Below are positions 1-7,883 of a stretch of DNA of 56,261 nt, in pieces (positions within the stretch are counted from its first letter, which is position 1; each line of letters opens with the position of its first letter). A program made the position numbers and the translations under genes. This DNA is from Planctomycetota bacterium (GTDB taxonomy: Bacteria > Planctomycetota > UBA1135 > GCA-002686595): positions 1 to 56,261 of the forward strand of contig JADHNZ010000018.1 of the NCBI GenBank assembly GCA_016779225.1. The letters are read 5' to 3'. The notes under the pieces are model-generated. The model searched no databases. It had not been told where the DNA came from and was given only the letters and a program-made list of their open reading frames with translations.

Positions 1-412
1 CGCGGGCCTCGAGGGCGGCGTTGAGGCCGATCTCCTCGGTGACCATGCTCTTGCTCTTGACGATGGTCTTGGCGCCCAGGCGGTCCGCGAGGCCCTCGAC
101 CACCTGGCAGGCCTCCGCGCGGTTGCGGGCGAAGTGGATGCGCGTGCCGCGTGCCTCGGCCTCACGCACGAAGCGGGCCAGGTGGTGGTGGAGGCGCGAG
201 AGGGCCTCGGCCTTGATGGCGCTGCCGTGCGTGCGCAGCTCCTCCCATGCGGGCATCTCGTTGAGGACCCGACCGCGGCGGTCCGCGAAGGTGTCCGTGG
301 CCTTGGCTAGGGCGCTGCGCAGGGGCTGGTCCTGCAGGGCCGCACGCGCGGAGGACCCGAACGCATTGGCGTTCAGGTGAGCCATGTTGGAGGAGGTCTC
401 GGGCAGCTTCAT
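1..412 (-). CDS. lutB: LutB-like lactate utilization iron-sulfur protein, N-terminal part (runs off the window)
   Basis: The 137 visible codons start with ATG at 412, overlapping the lutA stop by 4 nt (ATGA), and run off the left edge without a stop. The reading contains VKSKSMVTEEIGLN, a signature of the LUD domain of LutB/YkgF proteins. In the LutABC complex LutB works with LutA and LutC in oxidising L-lactate to pyruvate in the cytoplasm. The C-terminal ferredoxin-like cysteine motifs lie outside the window. It is the eighth gene of a minus-strand catabolic operon whose proposed end product includes L-lactate, so its place is metabolically sensible. The family call is firm; the substrate in this organism is inferred. 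Confidence 0.88.
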   Translation of the reverse strand, partial: MKLPETSSNMAHLNANAFGSSARAALQDQPLRSALAKATDTFADRRGRVLNEMPAWEELRTHGSAIKAEALSRLHHHLARFVREAEARGTRIHFARNRAEACQVVEGLADRLGAKTIVKSKSMVTEEIGLNAALEAR

Positions 413-1122
413 CCGGCCAGGACCTCCGCCAGGTGCAGCGTGCGCACGCTCGAGCCACGCTCCTGGAGCCGGCCACCAAGCTGCATCAGGCACGAGAGGT
501 CCGCCGAGACCACCGCGTCGAGGCCGGCGCGCTCGAGCTCGTCCAGCTTGCGGTCCGCCATGGCGACCGACAGCTCCGGCATCTTCACCGAGAAGGTGCC
601 GCCGAAGCCGCAGCAGGTCTCACAGCTTGCAAGCTCCACCAGCTCCACGCCCTCGACGGCCCGCAGCAGGCGCCGCGGCTGGTCGCGCGTCCCCAGGTCG
701 CGCAGGCCGTGGCAGGCGTCGTGCCAGGTCACCCGACCGCGGAAGGCGGAGGGCATGGCCTCGATCCCCATGCGGTCGACCAGGAAGCTCGACAGCTCGT
801 GCACCCTCGGGGCCAGCGCCTTGGCGCGCGCGTGCTCGGCAGTCCCCTCCTCGAAGAGGTCCGCAAGGTGCACGAGCTGGGCGGCGCACGAGCCCGACGG
901 GACCACCACGGGGTCGTCCCCCTCGAGGGCTTCCAGGGCCTGGCGTGCGACGGTCCGAGCGTCGTCGCGGTAGCCCGAGTTGCAGGCAGGCTGGCCGCAG
1001 CAGGTCTGGCGCGGATCGAAGTGGACCTCGCAGCCCGCGCGCTCGAGGACCGCGACCGTGGCCTCACCCACCTCGGGGCGCAGCTGGTCGATCAGGCAGG
1101 TGACGAAGAGGGAGACGCGCAC
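409..1122 (-). CDS. lutA: LutA-like (Fe-S)-binding oxidoreductase subunit
   Basis: A 237-residue protein with two CCG (cysteine-rich) domains. CCGQPACNSG lies in the first half and CETCCGFGG in the second, with HDACHGLRDL between them, as in LutA/YkgE and the GlpC/HdrB families. LutA proteins are about 240 residues, so it looks complete. The start is GTG at 1122. It overlaps lutB by 4 nt and follows the zinc dehydrogenase by 42 nt. The expected role is electron transfer from L-lactate oxidation in the LutABC complex. Placement downstream of sugar-acid genes suggests it consumes lactate released by the pathway; this is inference. Confidence 0.9.
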   Translation of the reverse strand: MRVSLFVTCLIDQLRPEVGEATVAVLERAGCEVHFDPRQTCCGQPACNSGYRDDARTVARQALEALEGDDPVVVPSGSCAAQLVHLADLFEEGTAEHARAKALAPRVHELSSFLVDRMGIEAMPSAFRGRVTWHDACHGLRDLGTRDQPRRLLRAVEGVELVELASCETCCGFGGTFSVKMPELSVAMADRKLDELERAGLDAVVSADLSCLMQLGGRLQERGSSVRTLHLAEVLAG

Positions 1123-1164
1123 GGGGCTTCGCTGGGGCGGGGTGCTCTCGATCCGGGGGCGGGA

Positions 1165-2319
1165 TCAGGACACCACGATGCCCTTCACATACCCCTGCTG
1201 GTGCTGATCTCCGCCGAAGGCCTGCGACACGGAGTCCAGACCCTCGTAGCGGTGGCTGATGATGGAGGCGACATCCACAGTGCCGTCCTCGATGGCGCGC
1301 AGGGCCGTGCGGTAGCGGGTGGCCCGGCCGTCGTCGTCGAACGGGGACGAGGCGCCGACCGGCATGATGAAGGTCGGCTCCTTCCACTGGAACTCGTTCA
1401 GGCGCTCGAGGCCCTCCCCGTGGAACCCGATGCCGTACTTCACGACCGTGGCCTGCTTGCGCAGCAGGGCCGGGACCTGCACGAAGGCCCGACCCGAGCC
1501 CGAGGCGTCGAGTGCGAGCTCCAGCATGCGGCCCCCCGTCGCCTCCTCCACGAAGGGGTGCAGGGGCGAGTCGGCGGGGTCGTGGACCGTGGCCCCGAAG
1601 CGCTCCGCGAGGGCGCGCTTCCTCGGGTCGGGCTCGCTGAGCAGGAGCTGCTCGTCGAAGCCCACCAGCTTGCGCAGCACCTGCACCATCAGGAGGCCCG
1701 CAGGGCCCGCCCCGGTGATCAGCGCAGTGCGCACGCGGTCGCGCGCCTCGGGCGCGTGGATGCGGTAGCGCTGGTTCGCGGCCTCCAGCAGGGAGGCCAT
1801 GTGCAGGATGCACGCCAGCGGCTCGGTCATCGCGCACTCAGCGCTGGAGGCGTCCGAGCGAATCGCGATCGAGTTGATCGCCGGCGCGACGAGCTGCTCC
1901 GAGAAGCCCCCGGCGAGCCCGGTGATGCCGTACTCGATGTAGTTCTCGCACTGGTGACTGAAGCCGGTCGCGCAGTACTCGCAGATCTCGTCCGGGCTGA
2001 GGGACAGGCAGTTGAGGCCCTGGTCCAGCACGATGCGGTCCCCGCGGGCCAGGTCGCCCACCTCCGCCCCGACCTCGAGCACCTCGGCCACGATCTCGTG
2101 GCCAAGGATCTGGGGCTGGACCTCGAGCGGGATCGGCTCGCCGCTGGCGTCCAGGTTGTAGTTGGCCTCGCCCGTGGCGATGTGGAAGTCGGTCCCGCAG
2201 ACGCCGACGGCGGCTGGGCGCAGCACGAGGTCGGTGGGGCCGGGATCACGGACCTCGACCTGGACCGGCTCGAACCGCTGGGGAGCGGTCAGCGCGATGG
2301 CGCGCGTGCGGCTCGGCAT
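1165..2319 (-). CDS. Zinc-dependent medium-chain alcohol dehydrogenase, probable sugar-acid dehydrogenase
   Basis: 384 residues. GVCGTD and GHE near the N-terminus are the catalytic-zinc ligand motifs. The segment running from CLSLSPDEICEYC to HQC supplies four cysteines typical of a structural zinc site. GAGPAGLL marks the NAD(P)-binding fold. The start is ATG at 2319, 4 nt after the dehydratase stop, so the two are translationally close. In this operon the likely substrate is a 2-keto-3-deoxy sugar acid (for example 2-keto-3-deoxy-L-fuconate) made by the upstream dehydratase. Threonine or polyol dehydrogenase activity cannot be excluded from sequence. The family is certain and the substrate inferred. 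Confidence 0.85.
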   Translation of the reverse strand: MPSRTRAIALTAPQRFEPVQVEVRDPGPTDLVLRPAAVGVCGTDFHIATGEANYNLDASGEPIPLEVQPQILGHEIVAEVLEVGAEVGDLARGDRIVLDQGLNCLSLSPDEICEYCATGFSHQCENYIEYGITGLAGGFSEQLVAPAINSIAIRSDASSAECAMTEPLACILHMASLLEAANQRYRIHAPEARDRVRTALITGAGPAGLLMVQVLRKLVGFDEQLLLSEPDPRKRALAERFGATVHDPADSPLHPFVEEATGGRMLELALDASGSGRAFVQVPALLRKQATVVKYGIGFHGEGLERLNEFQWKEPTFIMPVGASSPFDDDGRATRYRTALRAIEDGTVDVASIISHRYEGLDSVSQAFGGDQHQQGYVKGIVVS

Positions 2320-2323
2320 GGCG

Positions 2324-3901
2324 TCACAGGGAGACGGCCTCGCCGCCCCAGAACCCGAACTCGCGGTGCCCGTTCTCCTCGGCCAGCGCCTTCACCTCGC
2401 CCGAGGCGCAGCGACGCAGGTGCTCGAACAGGCGCGTGCCGACCTCCTCGATGGTCTCGGTGCCATCGATGACGGTCCCGGCCGAGACATCCATGTCGCC
2501 AGGCATGCGCTCGGCGAGGGGCGTGTTGGAGGCCAGCTTGAGCACGGGCGCGATGGCGTTGCCGATGGTCGTCCCGCGGCCCGTCGTGAAGATGACTGCC
2601 TGCGCGCCCGCGGCCACGAGGCCCGGCGTGCTCTCCTGGTCGTACCCGGGACCCTGCATGAGCCAGAGGCCCTTGCCGGTCGGCGGGCTGGCGTAGTCCG
2701 TCACGCCCTCGACGCGGGTGCTGCCCGCCTTGGCCATGGCGCCCAGGCTCTTGATGGTGATGTTGAGCAGGCCGCCGGCCACATTGCCGGGGCTGGGGTT
2801 GTCGTCGAGCTTGGCACCCACCTTGGCCGCGTGAGCCCTGTACCAGTCCACTGCGTCGTGGACCTGGCGCGCGACCTCGGCATCTCGGGCGCGGGCGGCG
2901 AACAGGTGCTCGGCGCCGCAGAACTCGGGGACCTCGGTGATGATCACCGTTCCGCCCGAGCGCACCAAGAGGTCGGCGCAGTGCCCCAGGGAGGGGTTCG
3001 CCGACAGGCCGCTGAACCCGTCGGAGCCGCCGCACTTCACGCCCAGGGTCAGCTCGCTGAGGGGCACGCTCTCACGCGCGGTCCCGCTGCAGGCCTCGAG
3101 AAGGCGCTCGACCTCGGCCAGGCCGCGCTTGACGGCCTCCTTGGTGCCGCCCGAGTCCTGGATCGAGATGCTCGCCATCGGCTTGTCCCAGCCGAGCCCG
3201 TCGTGCTTGGCGAGGTAGCGCTCGAACATGGCGAGGCCGGTCTTCTCGCAGCCCAGCCCGATGAAGAGCACTCCGCCCACATTGGGGTGCGCCGCGTAGT
3301 TCCGCAGGGTGCGCAGCAGGTGCTCGATGGGGTGCCCATCGTTGTTGCCGCAGCCCCTGCTGTGGGGGATGGCGACCACGCCGTCCACGCCGGGGTACTT
3401 GTCCTCGTCGAAGATCGTGTACTCGGCGCGTGTCGCGATCTCGCGGGCCTCGTGGCTGGCGCACATGCTGGTCGGCACGACCAGGACGAAGTTGCGCACG
3501 CCCACGCGCCCGTCGGGTCGGCGGATGCCCTGGAAGGTGCCGCGCGCGTCGACCGCGAGGTAGTCGGGCTCGGGGTTCGCGAGGTCGTCAGGGATGTTGC
3601 GGACCCGCGGGACCTCGTGGGCGAGGTTCTCCTGGGTCACGACCTCCCCCTCGGCGATGCCGCGGCTCGTCCCGATGGGCGAGTCGTATTGCCGCACCAA
3701 CTCGCCCGCCGGGATCGCAACGAGGGCGAAGCGGTGGCCGGGGGGAACCGGGTGGGTGAGGGTCACCGTGCGGCCAGTCGGGAGAGCAACCTCCGTCCCG
3801 GCCTCGAGCGCCCGCTTGACGACGGCGACATTGTCGTCGGGATGCACCAGGACCGCGCACTGGGCCAGCTCGAGGTGCGGAGGGGATTGGGGGGCGGTCA
3901 A
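2324..3901 (-). CDS. UxaA-family sugar-acid dehydratase (altronate/fuconate dehydratase type)
   Basis: About 525 residues from a TTG start at 3901. This start is chosen because AAGGAG lies 8 nt upstream and because the longer reading would run into the neighbouring gene. The N-terminal 100 residues look like a SAF domain (VVKRALEAGTEVAL, VPPGHRFALVAI). The rest is the UxaA catalytic part with IPHSRGCGNNDG and CEKTGL. These enzymes dehydrate hexonates or 6-deoxyhexonates to 2-keto-3-deoxy acids. With a lactonase and SDR upstream, L-fuconate or L-rhamnonate is the best guess; altronate or galactarate remain possible. TATAAC preceded by TG one base earlier lies upstream at about 3923-3931, a possible internal promoter. 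Confidence 0.85.
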   Translation of the reverse strand: MTAPQSPPHLELAQCAVLVHPDDNVAVVKRALEAGTEVALPTGRTVTLTHPVPPGHRFALVAIPAGELVRQYDSPIGTSRGIAEGEVVTQENLAHEVPRVRNIPDDLANPEPDYLAVDARGTFQGIRRPDGRVGVRNFVLVVPTSMCASHEAREIATRAEYTIFDEDKYPGVDGVVAIPHSRGCGNNDGHPIEHLLRTLRNYAAHPNVGGVLFIGLGCEKTGLAMFERYLAKHDGLGWDKPMASISIQDSGGTKEAVKRGLAEVERLLEACSGTARESVPLSELTLGVKCGGSDGFSGLSANPSLGHCADLLVRSGGTVIITEVPEFCGAEHLFAARARDAEVARQVHDAVDWYRAHAAKVGAKLDDNPSPGNVAGGLLNITIKSLGAMAKAGSTRVEGVTDYASPPTGKGLWLMQGPGYDQESTPGLVAAGAQAVIFTTGRGTTIGNAIAPVLKLASNTPLAERMPGDMDVSAGTVIDGTETIEEVGTRLFEHLRRCASGEVKALAEENGHREFGFWGGEAVSL

Positions 3902-3975
3902 CGGCGGAACTCCTTCGGAATCCGCTGTTATAGCACCCTCCCCGGGAGCCAACGGGCAGTCCGGGCGATCGGGCC

Positions 3976-4419
3976 TCAGGCCCCCTGACTCGCCGCCCGC
4001 AGACTGGCGATCCGGGCTTCGAAGGCGGGCACCAGCTCCCTTCCCCGGGCTGTGTTCTCGGCCACCCACTCGGCCGACCGGAACGCGTCGGCACGGGTCG
4101 CCTCCCGCAGCTCCGCCAGCCACGGCTTCACCTTGGCGAAGAGGAACAGCCCCTCCCCGCACCCCTCGGCCAGCAGCTCGGCGTGCACCGCTCCGTGACG
4201 CGCGAACCCGTACGCCATCTCGAAGTAGGAGGACACCTGCCGGAAGGCCGCGTTGTCCGGGTGGTCGAAGCGCGTGATGGCGATGCAGTCCTCGGCGCTC
4301 GCGGGCATCCAGCGCAGCATGGTCGAGCGGGAGGCGCGCATGACCTCCTCGCGGCGCAGGTCGTAGAGCCTCAGGACGAGCTGCGCGTCCTCGGTGCTGG
4401 GGGTGGTGGGTCGTTCCAT
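3976..4419 (-). CDS. Conserved small protein of unknown function in the sugar-acid operon
   Basis: 147 residues, ATG at 4419 just 3 nt after the SDR stop. The sequence looks mainly helical with an N-terminal LRLYDLRREEVMR, a central SSYFEMAYGFARHGAVHAEL and FLFAKVKPWLAELRE. I have an impression of similar hypothetical proteins in planctomycetes and acidobacteria but know no assigned function. It has no signal peptide, membrane segment or metal motif I can recognise. It is not a RhaM/FucU mutarotase: it lacks their short alpha/beta pattern. Tight linkage with the sugar SDR and dehydratase suggests an accessory role in the same pathway. Confidence 0.75.
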   Translation of the reverse strand: MERPTTPSTEDAQLVLRLYDLRREEVMRASRSTMLRWMPASAEDCIAITRFDHPDNAAFRQVSSYFEMAYGFARHGAVHAELLAEGCGEGLFLFAKVKPWLAELREATRADAFRSAEWVAENTARGRELVPAFEARIASLRAASQGA

Positions 4420-4422
4420 GGC

Positions 4423-5391
4423 TCAGTCCAGGTCGCGGGTGTCCAGGCGCCCTGCCTCAGCCAGCTCACGGAACCGGCGCAGGGTCTCGCCGATGCCGTC
4501 CTCGAGCCTGGTGTGCGGCAGGCCCGGGAGCGTGCGCCCGAGCGCCGAGCTCTCGAGGGCCGGAGGGATGGGCAGGGCGGGTCCGTTCACGGACAGGCCG
4601 CGCGCGCCCTCGGGTTCGAAGCGCGCGATGGTGTCGAGGATGTGCTGCACCTCGACGGACTCTCCGTGGAGGTTGAACACATGGGCTCCCTCGGGAGCGC
4701 GCAGAGCGGCCTCGACGAAGGTCGCCGCGGTGTCCCCGACATAGTTGAAGTCGGTGGCCCCCGAGAAGCCGACCGTGAAGGGCCGCTGCAGGACCGCGGC
4801 CTTCATCGCGCTCGTTGGCCCGCTGGTCATTCCCTGGTCGCGACCCACGCCGTAGACGGTCAGGGGGCGGATGCCGACGCTGGAGAGGCCCCTGTCCTGG
4901 AAGTAGATGCGCGCGTTGCCCTCGTTCGCGCGCTTGAAGACGCCGTAGTGCGTGGTTGGCTCCATGGCCGCGCTCTCGTCCGGAGGCGCCTCCCCCTCCG
5001 GCGGGCCGTAGACGGCCGCCGAGCTCGCGTAGACCACTCGCTCGAGGCCCATGGCCGCCGCGGCCTCGAACACATTCAGCGTGCCCACGACATTGACCCG
5101 CGCTCCAGCCACGGGGTCGGCCTTGCAGAAGGGCACCTGCAGGCCTGCCAGGTGCACGATCTGCGTCACCCCGGCCGCCTCCATGGCGCTGCGCACCGCG
5201 GCCCCGTCGGTGATGTCGCCCTGGACGAAGTCGACCCGGGCGAGGGCCTCCTCGTCCATCAGGTCGCGCAGGCGGCGGGGGTCTCCCCCCAGGTCGAAGA
5301 CGACGGCGCGGTCGCCGCGGTCGAGGACGGTCTTGGTGACCCAGGCACCGATGCACCCGAGGGCGCCGGTGAGGAACCAGGTGTTGCTCAT
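4423..5391 (-). CDS. Extended SDR (NAD-dependent sugar dehydrogenase/epimerase)
   Basis: 322 residues. The Rossmann glycine motif is G9-x2-G12-x2-G15, the catalytic pair is Y149 and K153 in HYGVFK, and the serine motif is YASSAAVYG. This is the extended SDR layout shared by sugar epimerases and sugar dehydrogenases. Next to a COG3618-type lactonase and a UxaA dehydratase, oxidation of a free sugar such as L-fucose at C1 is more likely than epimerisation of a nucleotide sugar, but both fit. A TAGGCT hexamer at 5425-5430 on the minus strand, overlapping the upstream stop codon, could be a -10 element about 35 nt upstream of the ATG. Confidence 0.82.
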   Translation of the reverse strand: MSNTWFLTGALGCIGAWVTKTVLDRGDRAVVFDLGGDPRRLRDLMDEEALARVDFVQGDITDGAAVRSAMEAAGVTQIVHLAGLQVPFCKADPVAGARVNVVGTLNVFEAAAAMGLERVVYASSAAVYGPPEGEAPPDESAAMEPTTHYGVFKRANEGNARIYFQDRGLSSVGIRPLTVYGVGRDQGMTSGPTSAMKAAVLQRPFTVGFSGATDFNYVGDTAATFVEAALRAPEGAHVFNLHGESVEVQHILDTIARFEPEGARGLSVNGPALPIPPALESSALGRTLPGLPHTRLEDGIGETLRRFRELAEAGRLDTRDLD

Positions 5392-5427
5392 GGGGAGTCC
5401 GGATCGGTTGCGACCCGGGGGGGGAGC

Positions 5428-6963
5428 CTAGCGTCTGCTGATCACGAGGGAGAGGTCGTCCGCCCAGCCACCCTTGGTGCCGGGACCCGGGGTCGTCTCC
5501 AGGATGAACTCGACGCTGCGCGCCTCGGCGGGGACGAGGTCCACCGCCACGAGGTCCATCCAGGGGCGGCCCCCTTGGTGCCCCACCTCGAGGGGGCTGT
5601 CCTCTCCCATGGCGAGCACGAGGTCCGCGACCTCCTCGCCCTCCGCGTCGAAGAAGTGGACGCGCACGCGCAGGCCCGTCACCTCGCCGGGCAGGCCCCC
5701 GAGGACGCAGCTGGCGGTGACCTGGCAGCCCGCGGCGAGGTCGTCCGCGAGCGGCGAGAGGTCGATTCGCTGGAGGATGCGGGCACCGTTCTTGGACGGG
5801 TCCGCCGCGAAGAAGTGCTGGTTCGGCGCCGCGGCGGAGGCGTGGAGGTCGGTGAACCCCTCGCTTCCGTACTCGATCGCCGACATCCAGCCGGGGTCGC
5901 TCCAGCCGAGGATCGAGGCGTCGGGGTGCCCCGTGAAGCCGCGGAATCCGCGCTCGGCCTCGGCGCCCGGGTTTGCCAGCAGGTTCGCGTCGAGGGCCGC
6001 GGTCGGCCGCGCGCTGGGGGCCGCGCCGATCACGGCGCCGTCGAGGCCCCAGCCCAGATCGGGCTCGACCCCGAGGTGGTGGAGCACCGTGCGCACGAGG
6101 TCGGGTGCCTTCGGCGCGGGCCACACGCGGCCAGGCGCAGCCCAGGGGGCGCTCACGATGAAGGGCATCTCACGGTGGCTAGGGATGTTCAGCCCGTGGC
6201 CGCGGCCTCGCGAGCCCGCGTGGTCCGCGGTCAGGATCACCAGCCAGTCCTCCTCGGCCTTGGTGGAGCGTGCGTCGATCGCGGCCAGCAGGCGGCCAAT
6301 CTCGGCGTCGATCTGGCGCAGCTTGCGCTGATAGAGCTCGTCCTGGGCGTGGTAGTGCTGGTTGCCCTCCAGGTGGCCCACCCCGTCGAGCTCGCCCAGC
6401 ATCACCACGGCGAGGTCGAGCGGCTCGCCTCGCAGGAGCGGGACCATGGCATCCACCAGCAGCGCATCGACAGAGGAGTCGTCGAAGTAGTCCTCGTCGA
6501 ACTGGTAGAAGTCGTAGTAGATCGAGTGGGTGGCGTTGGCGTGGGCCGTCACATGCCGGTGGATCGGCTCCCAGGACTGGGCGACGGCCGTGATGGCGCC
6601 GGGCCGGGCCTCCTTCAGGCGCGCCGTGACCGGCGGGAACTGCTCGGCGTTCGGGGAGAGGAACTGGTTGTCCGGGATCCCGTGCTTGTCGAAGTGGACG
6701 CCCGTCAGGAAGGTCGTCCAGCCCGCGCCGCTGATGGTCGTGCTCTCGGCGCGCGCCTCCAGGGACCAGGCGCCGTCCGCCATCAGGCGGTCCAAGGCCG
6801 GGGTCTCGGTCGCGGCGATGGCGTCCGGGACGAACCCGTCCACGAAGATCATCAGGGCCCGGGGCGTGCGGACGGGACTCGCCTCCTGCTCCTGGGGCTG
6901 CGAGGCGAGGAGCGCGGCCAGGGCCGTGACGGGGAGCGCCGTGAGGAGCAGGGTGGGCAGCAT
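5428..6963 (-). CDS. Secreted alkaline-phosphatase-superfamily hydrolase (type I phosphodiesterase/nucleotide pyrophosphatase family) with C-terminal beta-sandwich
   Basis: 511 residues from ATG at 6963, giving a signal peptide (MLPTLLLTALPVTALAALLA). The catalytic domain shows metal-ligand and nucleophile signatures of the phosphodiesterase branch: VDGFVPDAI, then TTISGAGWTTFLTG with a candidate nucleophile Thr, GELDGVGH, and TADHAGSRGRGHG. After about residue 335 the fold changes to a region with LLANPGAE and many beta strands, resembling a carbohydrate-binding-type domain. It starts 8 nt after the lactonase stop, so it is co-transcribed with sugar catabolism genes. The substrate is unknown; a phosphodiester or sulfate ester on a glycan is possible. 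Confidence 0.8.
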   Translation of the reverse strand: MLPTLLLTALPVTALAALLASQPQEQEASPVRTPRALMIFVDGFVPDAIAATETPALDRLMADGAWSLEARAESTTISGAGWTTFLTGVHFDKHGIPDNQFLSPNAEQFPPVTARLKEARPGAITAVAQSWEPIHRHVTAHANATHSIYYDFYQFDEDYFDDSSVDALLVDAMVPLLRGEPLDLAVVMLGELDGVGHLEGNQHYHAQDELYQRKLRQIDAEIGRLLAAIDARSTKAEEDWLVILTADHAGSRGRGHGLNIPSHREMPFIVSAPWAAPGRVWPAPKAPDLVRTVLHHLGVEPDLGWGLDGAVIGAAPSARPTAALDANLLANPGAEAERGFRGFTGHPDASILGWSDPGWMSAIEYGSEGFTDLHASAAAPNQHFFAADPSKNGARILQRIDLSPLADDLAAGCQVTASCVLGGLPGEVTGLRVRVHFFDAEGEEVADLVLAMGEDSPLEVGHQGGRPWMDLVAVDLVPAEARSVEFILETTPGPGTKGGWADDLSLVISRR

Positions 6964-6971
6964 GGGGGGCC

Positions 6972-7808
6972 TCAGGAGCAGTGCTTGAGGTAGACGCGGG
7001 CGGCGCACTCTCCGAACAGGGAGGCGCGCTCGTCGGCCGAGAGCTTGGACGCCCAGTCCATGGCCACCGCGTGAACCGCCTGATAAGAGGCGGCCAGGGT
7101 GCAGACGGGCCAGTCCGAGCCGAACATCAGGCGGTCGGGTCCGAAGGCCTCGAGGGCCGCATCCATGAAGGGCGCGAGGTCCTCCGGGCGCCAGCGGGCC
7201 CAGTCGGCCTCCGTCACCATGCCGCTGACCTTGCAGGTGACATGCTCGCGCTCGGCGAGCCGGATCAGGTCGGCGCGCCAGGGCTCGAGCTCAGCCCGGG
7301 CGATGGGCGGCTTGGCGAGGTGGTCGAGGACGAACGGCTGCTCGGGGAAGCGGTCCACCAGCTCGATCGCGTGGGTCAGGTGCCTCGGGAAGATCAGCAG
7401 GTCGTAGACCAGTCCCGTCCCGGCCATCGCGGCGAGGCCGCGCTGGAAGTCCTCGCGCAGCATGAAGCGGTCGTCCGGCTCGTCCTGCAGGACATGGCGG
7501 ATTCCAACCAGGCCCGGATCGGCGCCGAGCTCCTCGAGCTGTGCGGCGGCCTCCTTGGAGCACAGGTCGACCCAGCCCACGACGCCGCGCAGGAAGGGAT
7601 GCTCGCGTGCCATGTCGAGCATCCAGCGCGTCTCGTCGAGATCCTGCCTGGCCTGAACCGTGATCGCTCCGTCGAGCGCGGCGCCCTCGAGCTCGGCCTG
7701 CAGGTGCTTTGGCCCGAAGTCGCGCGCGAGCACCTCCATCCCCTCGCCGATCCACCCGTACTGCGCCGGGTCATAGGTCCAGAAGTGCTGGTGCGCGTCG
7801 ATCCTCAT
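6972..7808 (-). CDS. Amidohydrolase, probable L-fucono/L-rhamnono-lactonase
   Basis: 278 residues starting at ATG 7808 with MRIDAHQHFW, giving the H6-x-H8 metal motif. VLDHLAKPP in the middle and MFGSDWPVC near residue 230 are characteristic of the COG3618 sugar-lactone hydrolase group. These cytoplasmic enzymes open 1,5- or 1,4-lactones of 6-deoxy sugars to the acids. It is the first gene of the minus-strand operon and is divergent from the sugar ABC transporter across a 75-bp gap, so the two units are probably regulated together. The C. jejuni fucose locus uses the same combination of amidohydrolase, SDR and UxaA families, supporting a fucose assignment. Confidence 0.85.
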   Translation of the reverse strand: MRIDAHQHFWTYDPAQYGWIGEGMEVLARDFGPKHLQAELEGAALDGAITVQARQDLDETRWMLDMAREHPFLRGVVGWVDLCSKEAAAQLEELGADPGLVGIRHVLQDEPDDRFMLREDFQRGLAAMAGTGLVYDLLIFPRHLTHAIELVDRFPEQPFVLDHLAKPPIARAELEPWRADLIRLAEREHVTCKVSGMVTEADWARWRPEDLAPFMDAALEAFGPDRLMFGSDWPVCTLAASYQAVHAVAMDWASKLSADERASLFGECAARVYLKHCS

Positions 7809-7826
7809 GCCTTCGACGGTAGCGAG

Positions 7827-7856
7827 TTGACAGCGCGCGCGGGGGACGAGGATGAT
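7827..7856 (+). promoter_or_regulatory. Probable sigma70-type promoter of the sugar ABC transporter operon
   Basis: A perfect TTGACA (7827-7832) is followed after 18 nt by GATGAT (7851-7856), a 4/6 match to TATAAT. Transcription would start near 7863, about 20 nt before the ATG at 7884. It sits in the short divergent gap shared with the lactonase operon. No operator could be identified. Confidence 0.5.
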
Positions 7857-7883
7857 CCGAGCGGCTCCCCAGGGAGCCCCGTC

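Noticed and set aside
433-2472. A long plus-strand open frame of 679 codons across lutA and the dehydrogenase
   Set aside because: It is antisense to well-recognised genes, has no domain similarity, and long shadow frames are expected in GC-rich coding DNA. The same applies to the other long antisense frames such as 4183-6993 and 30442-34904.
3976-4419. Assignment as L-rhamnose or L-fucose mutarotase from context
   Set aside because: Length and helical character do not fit RhaM or FucU proteins, and the family motifs are absent.
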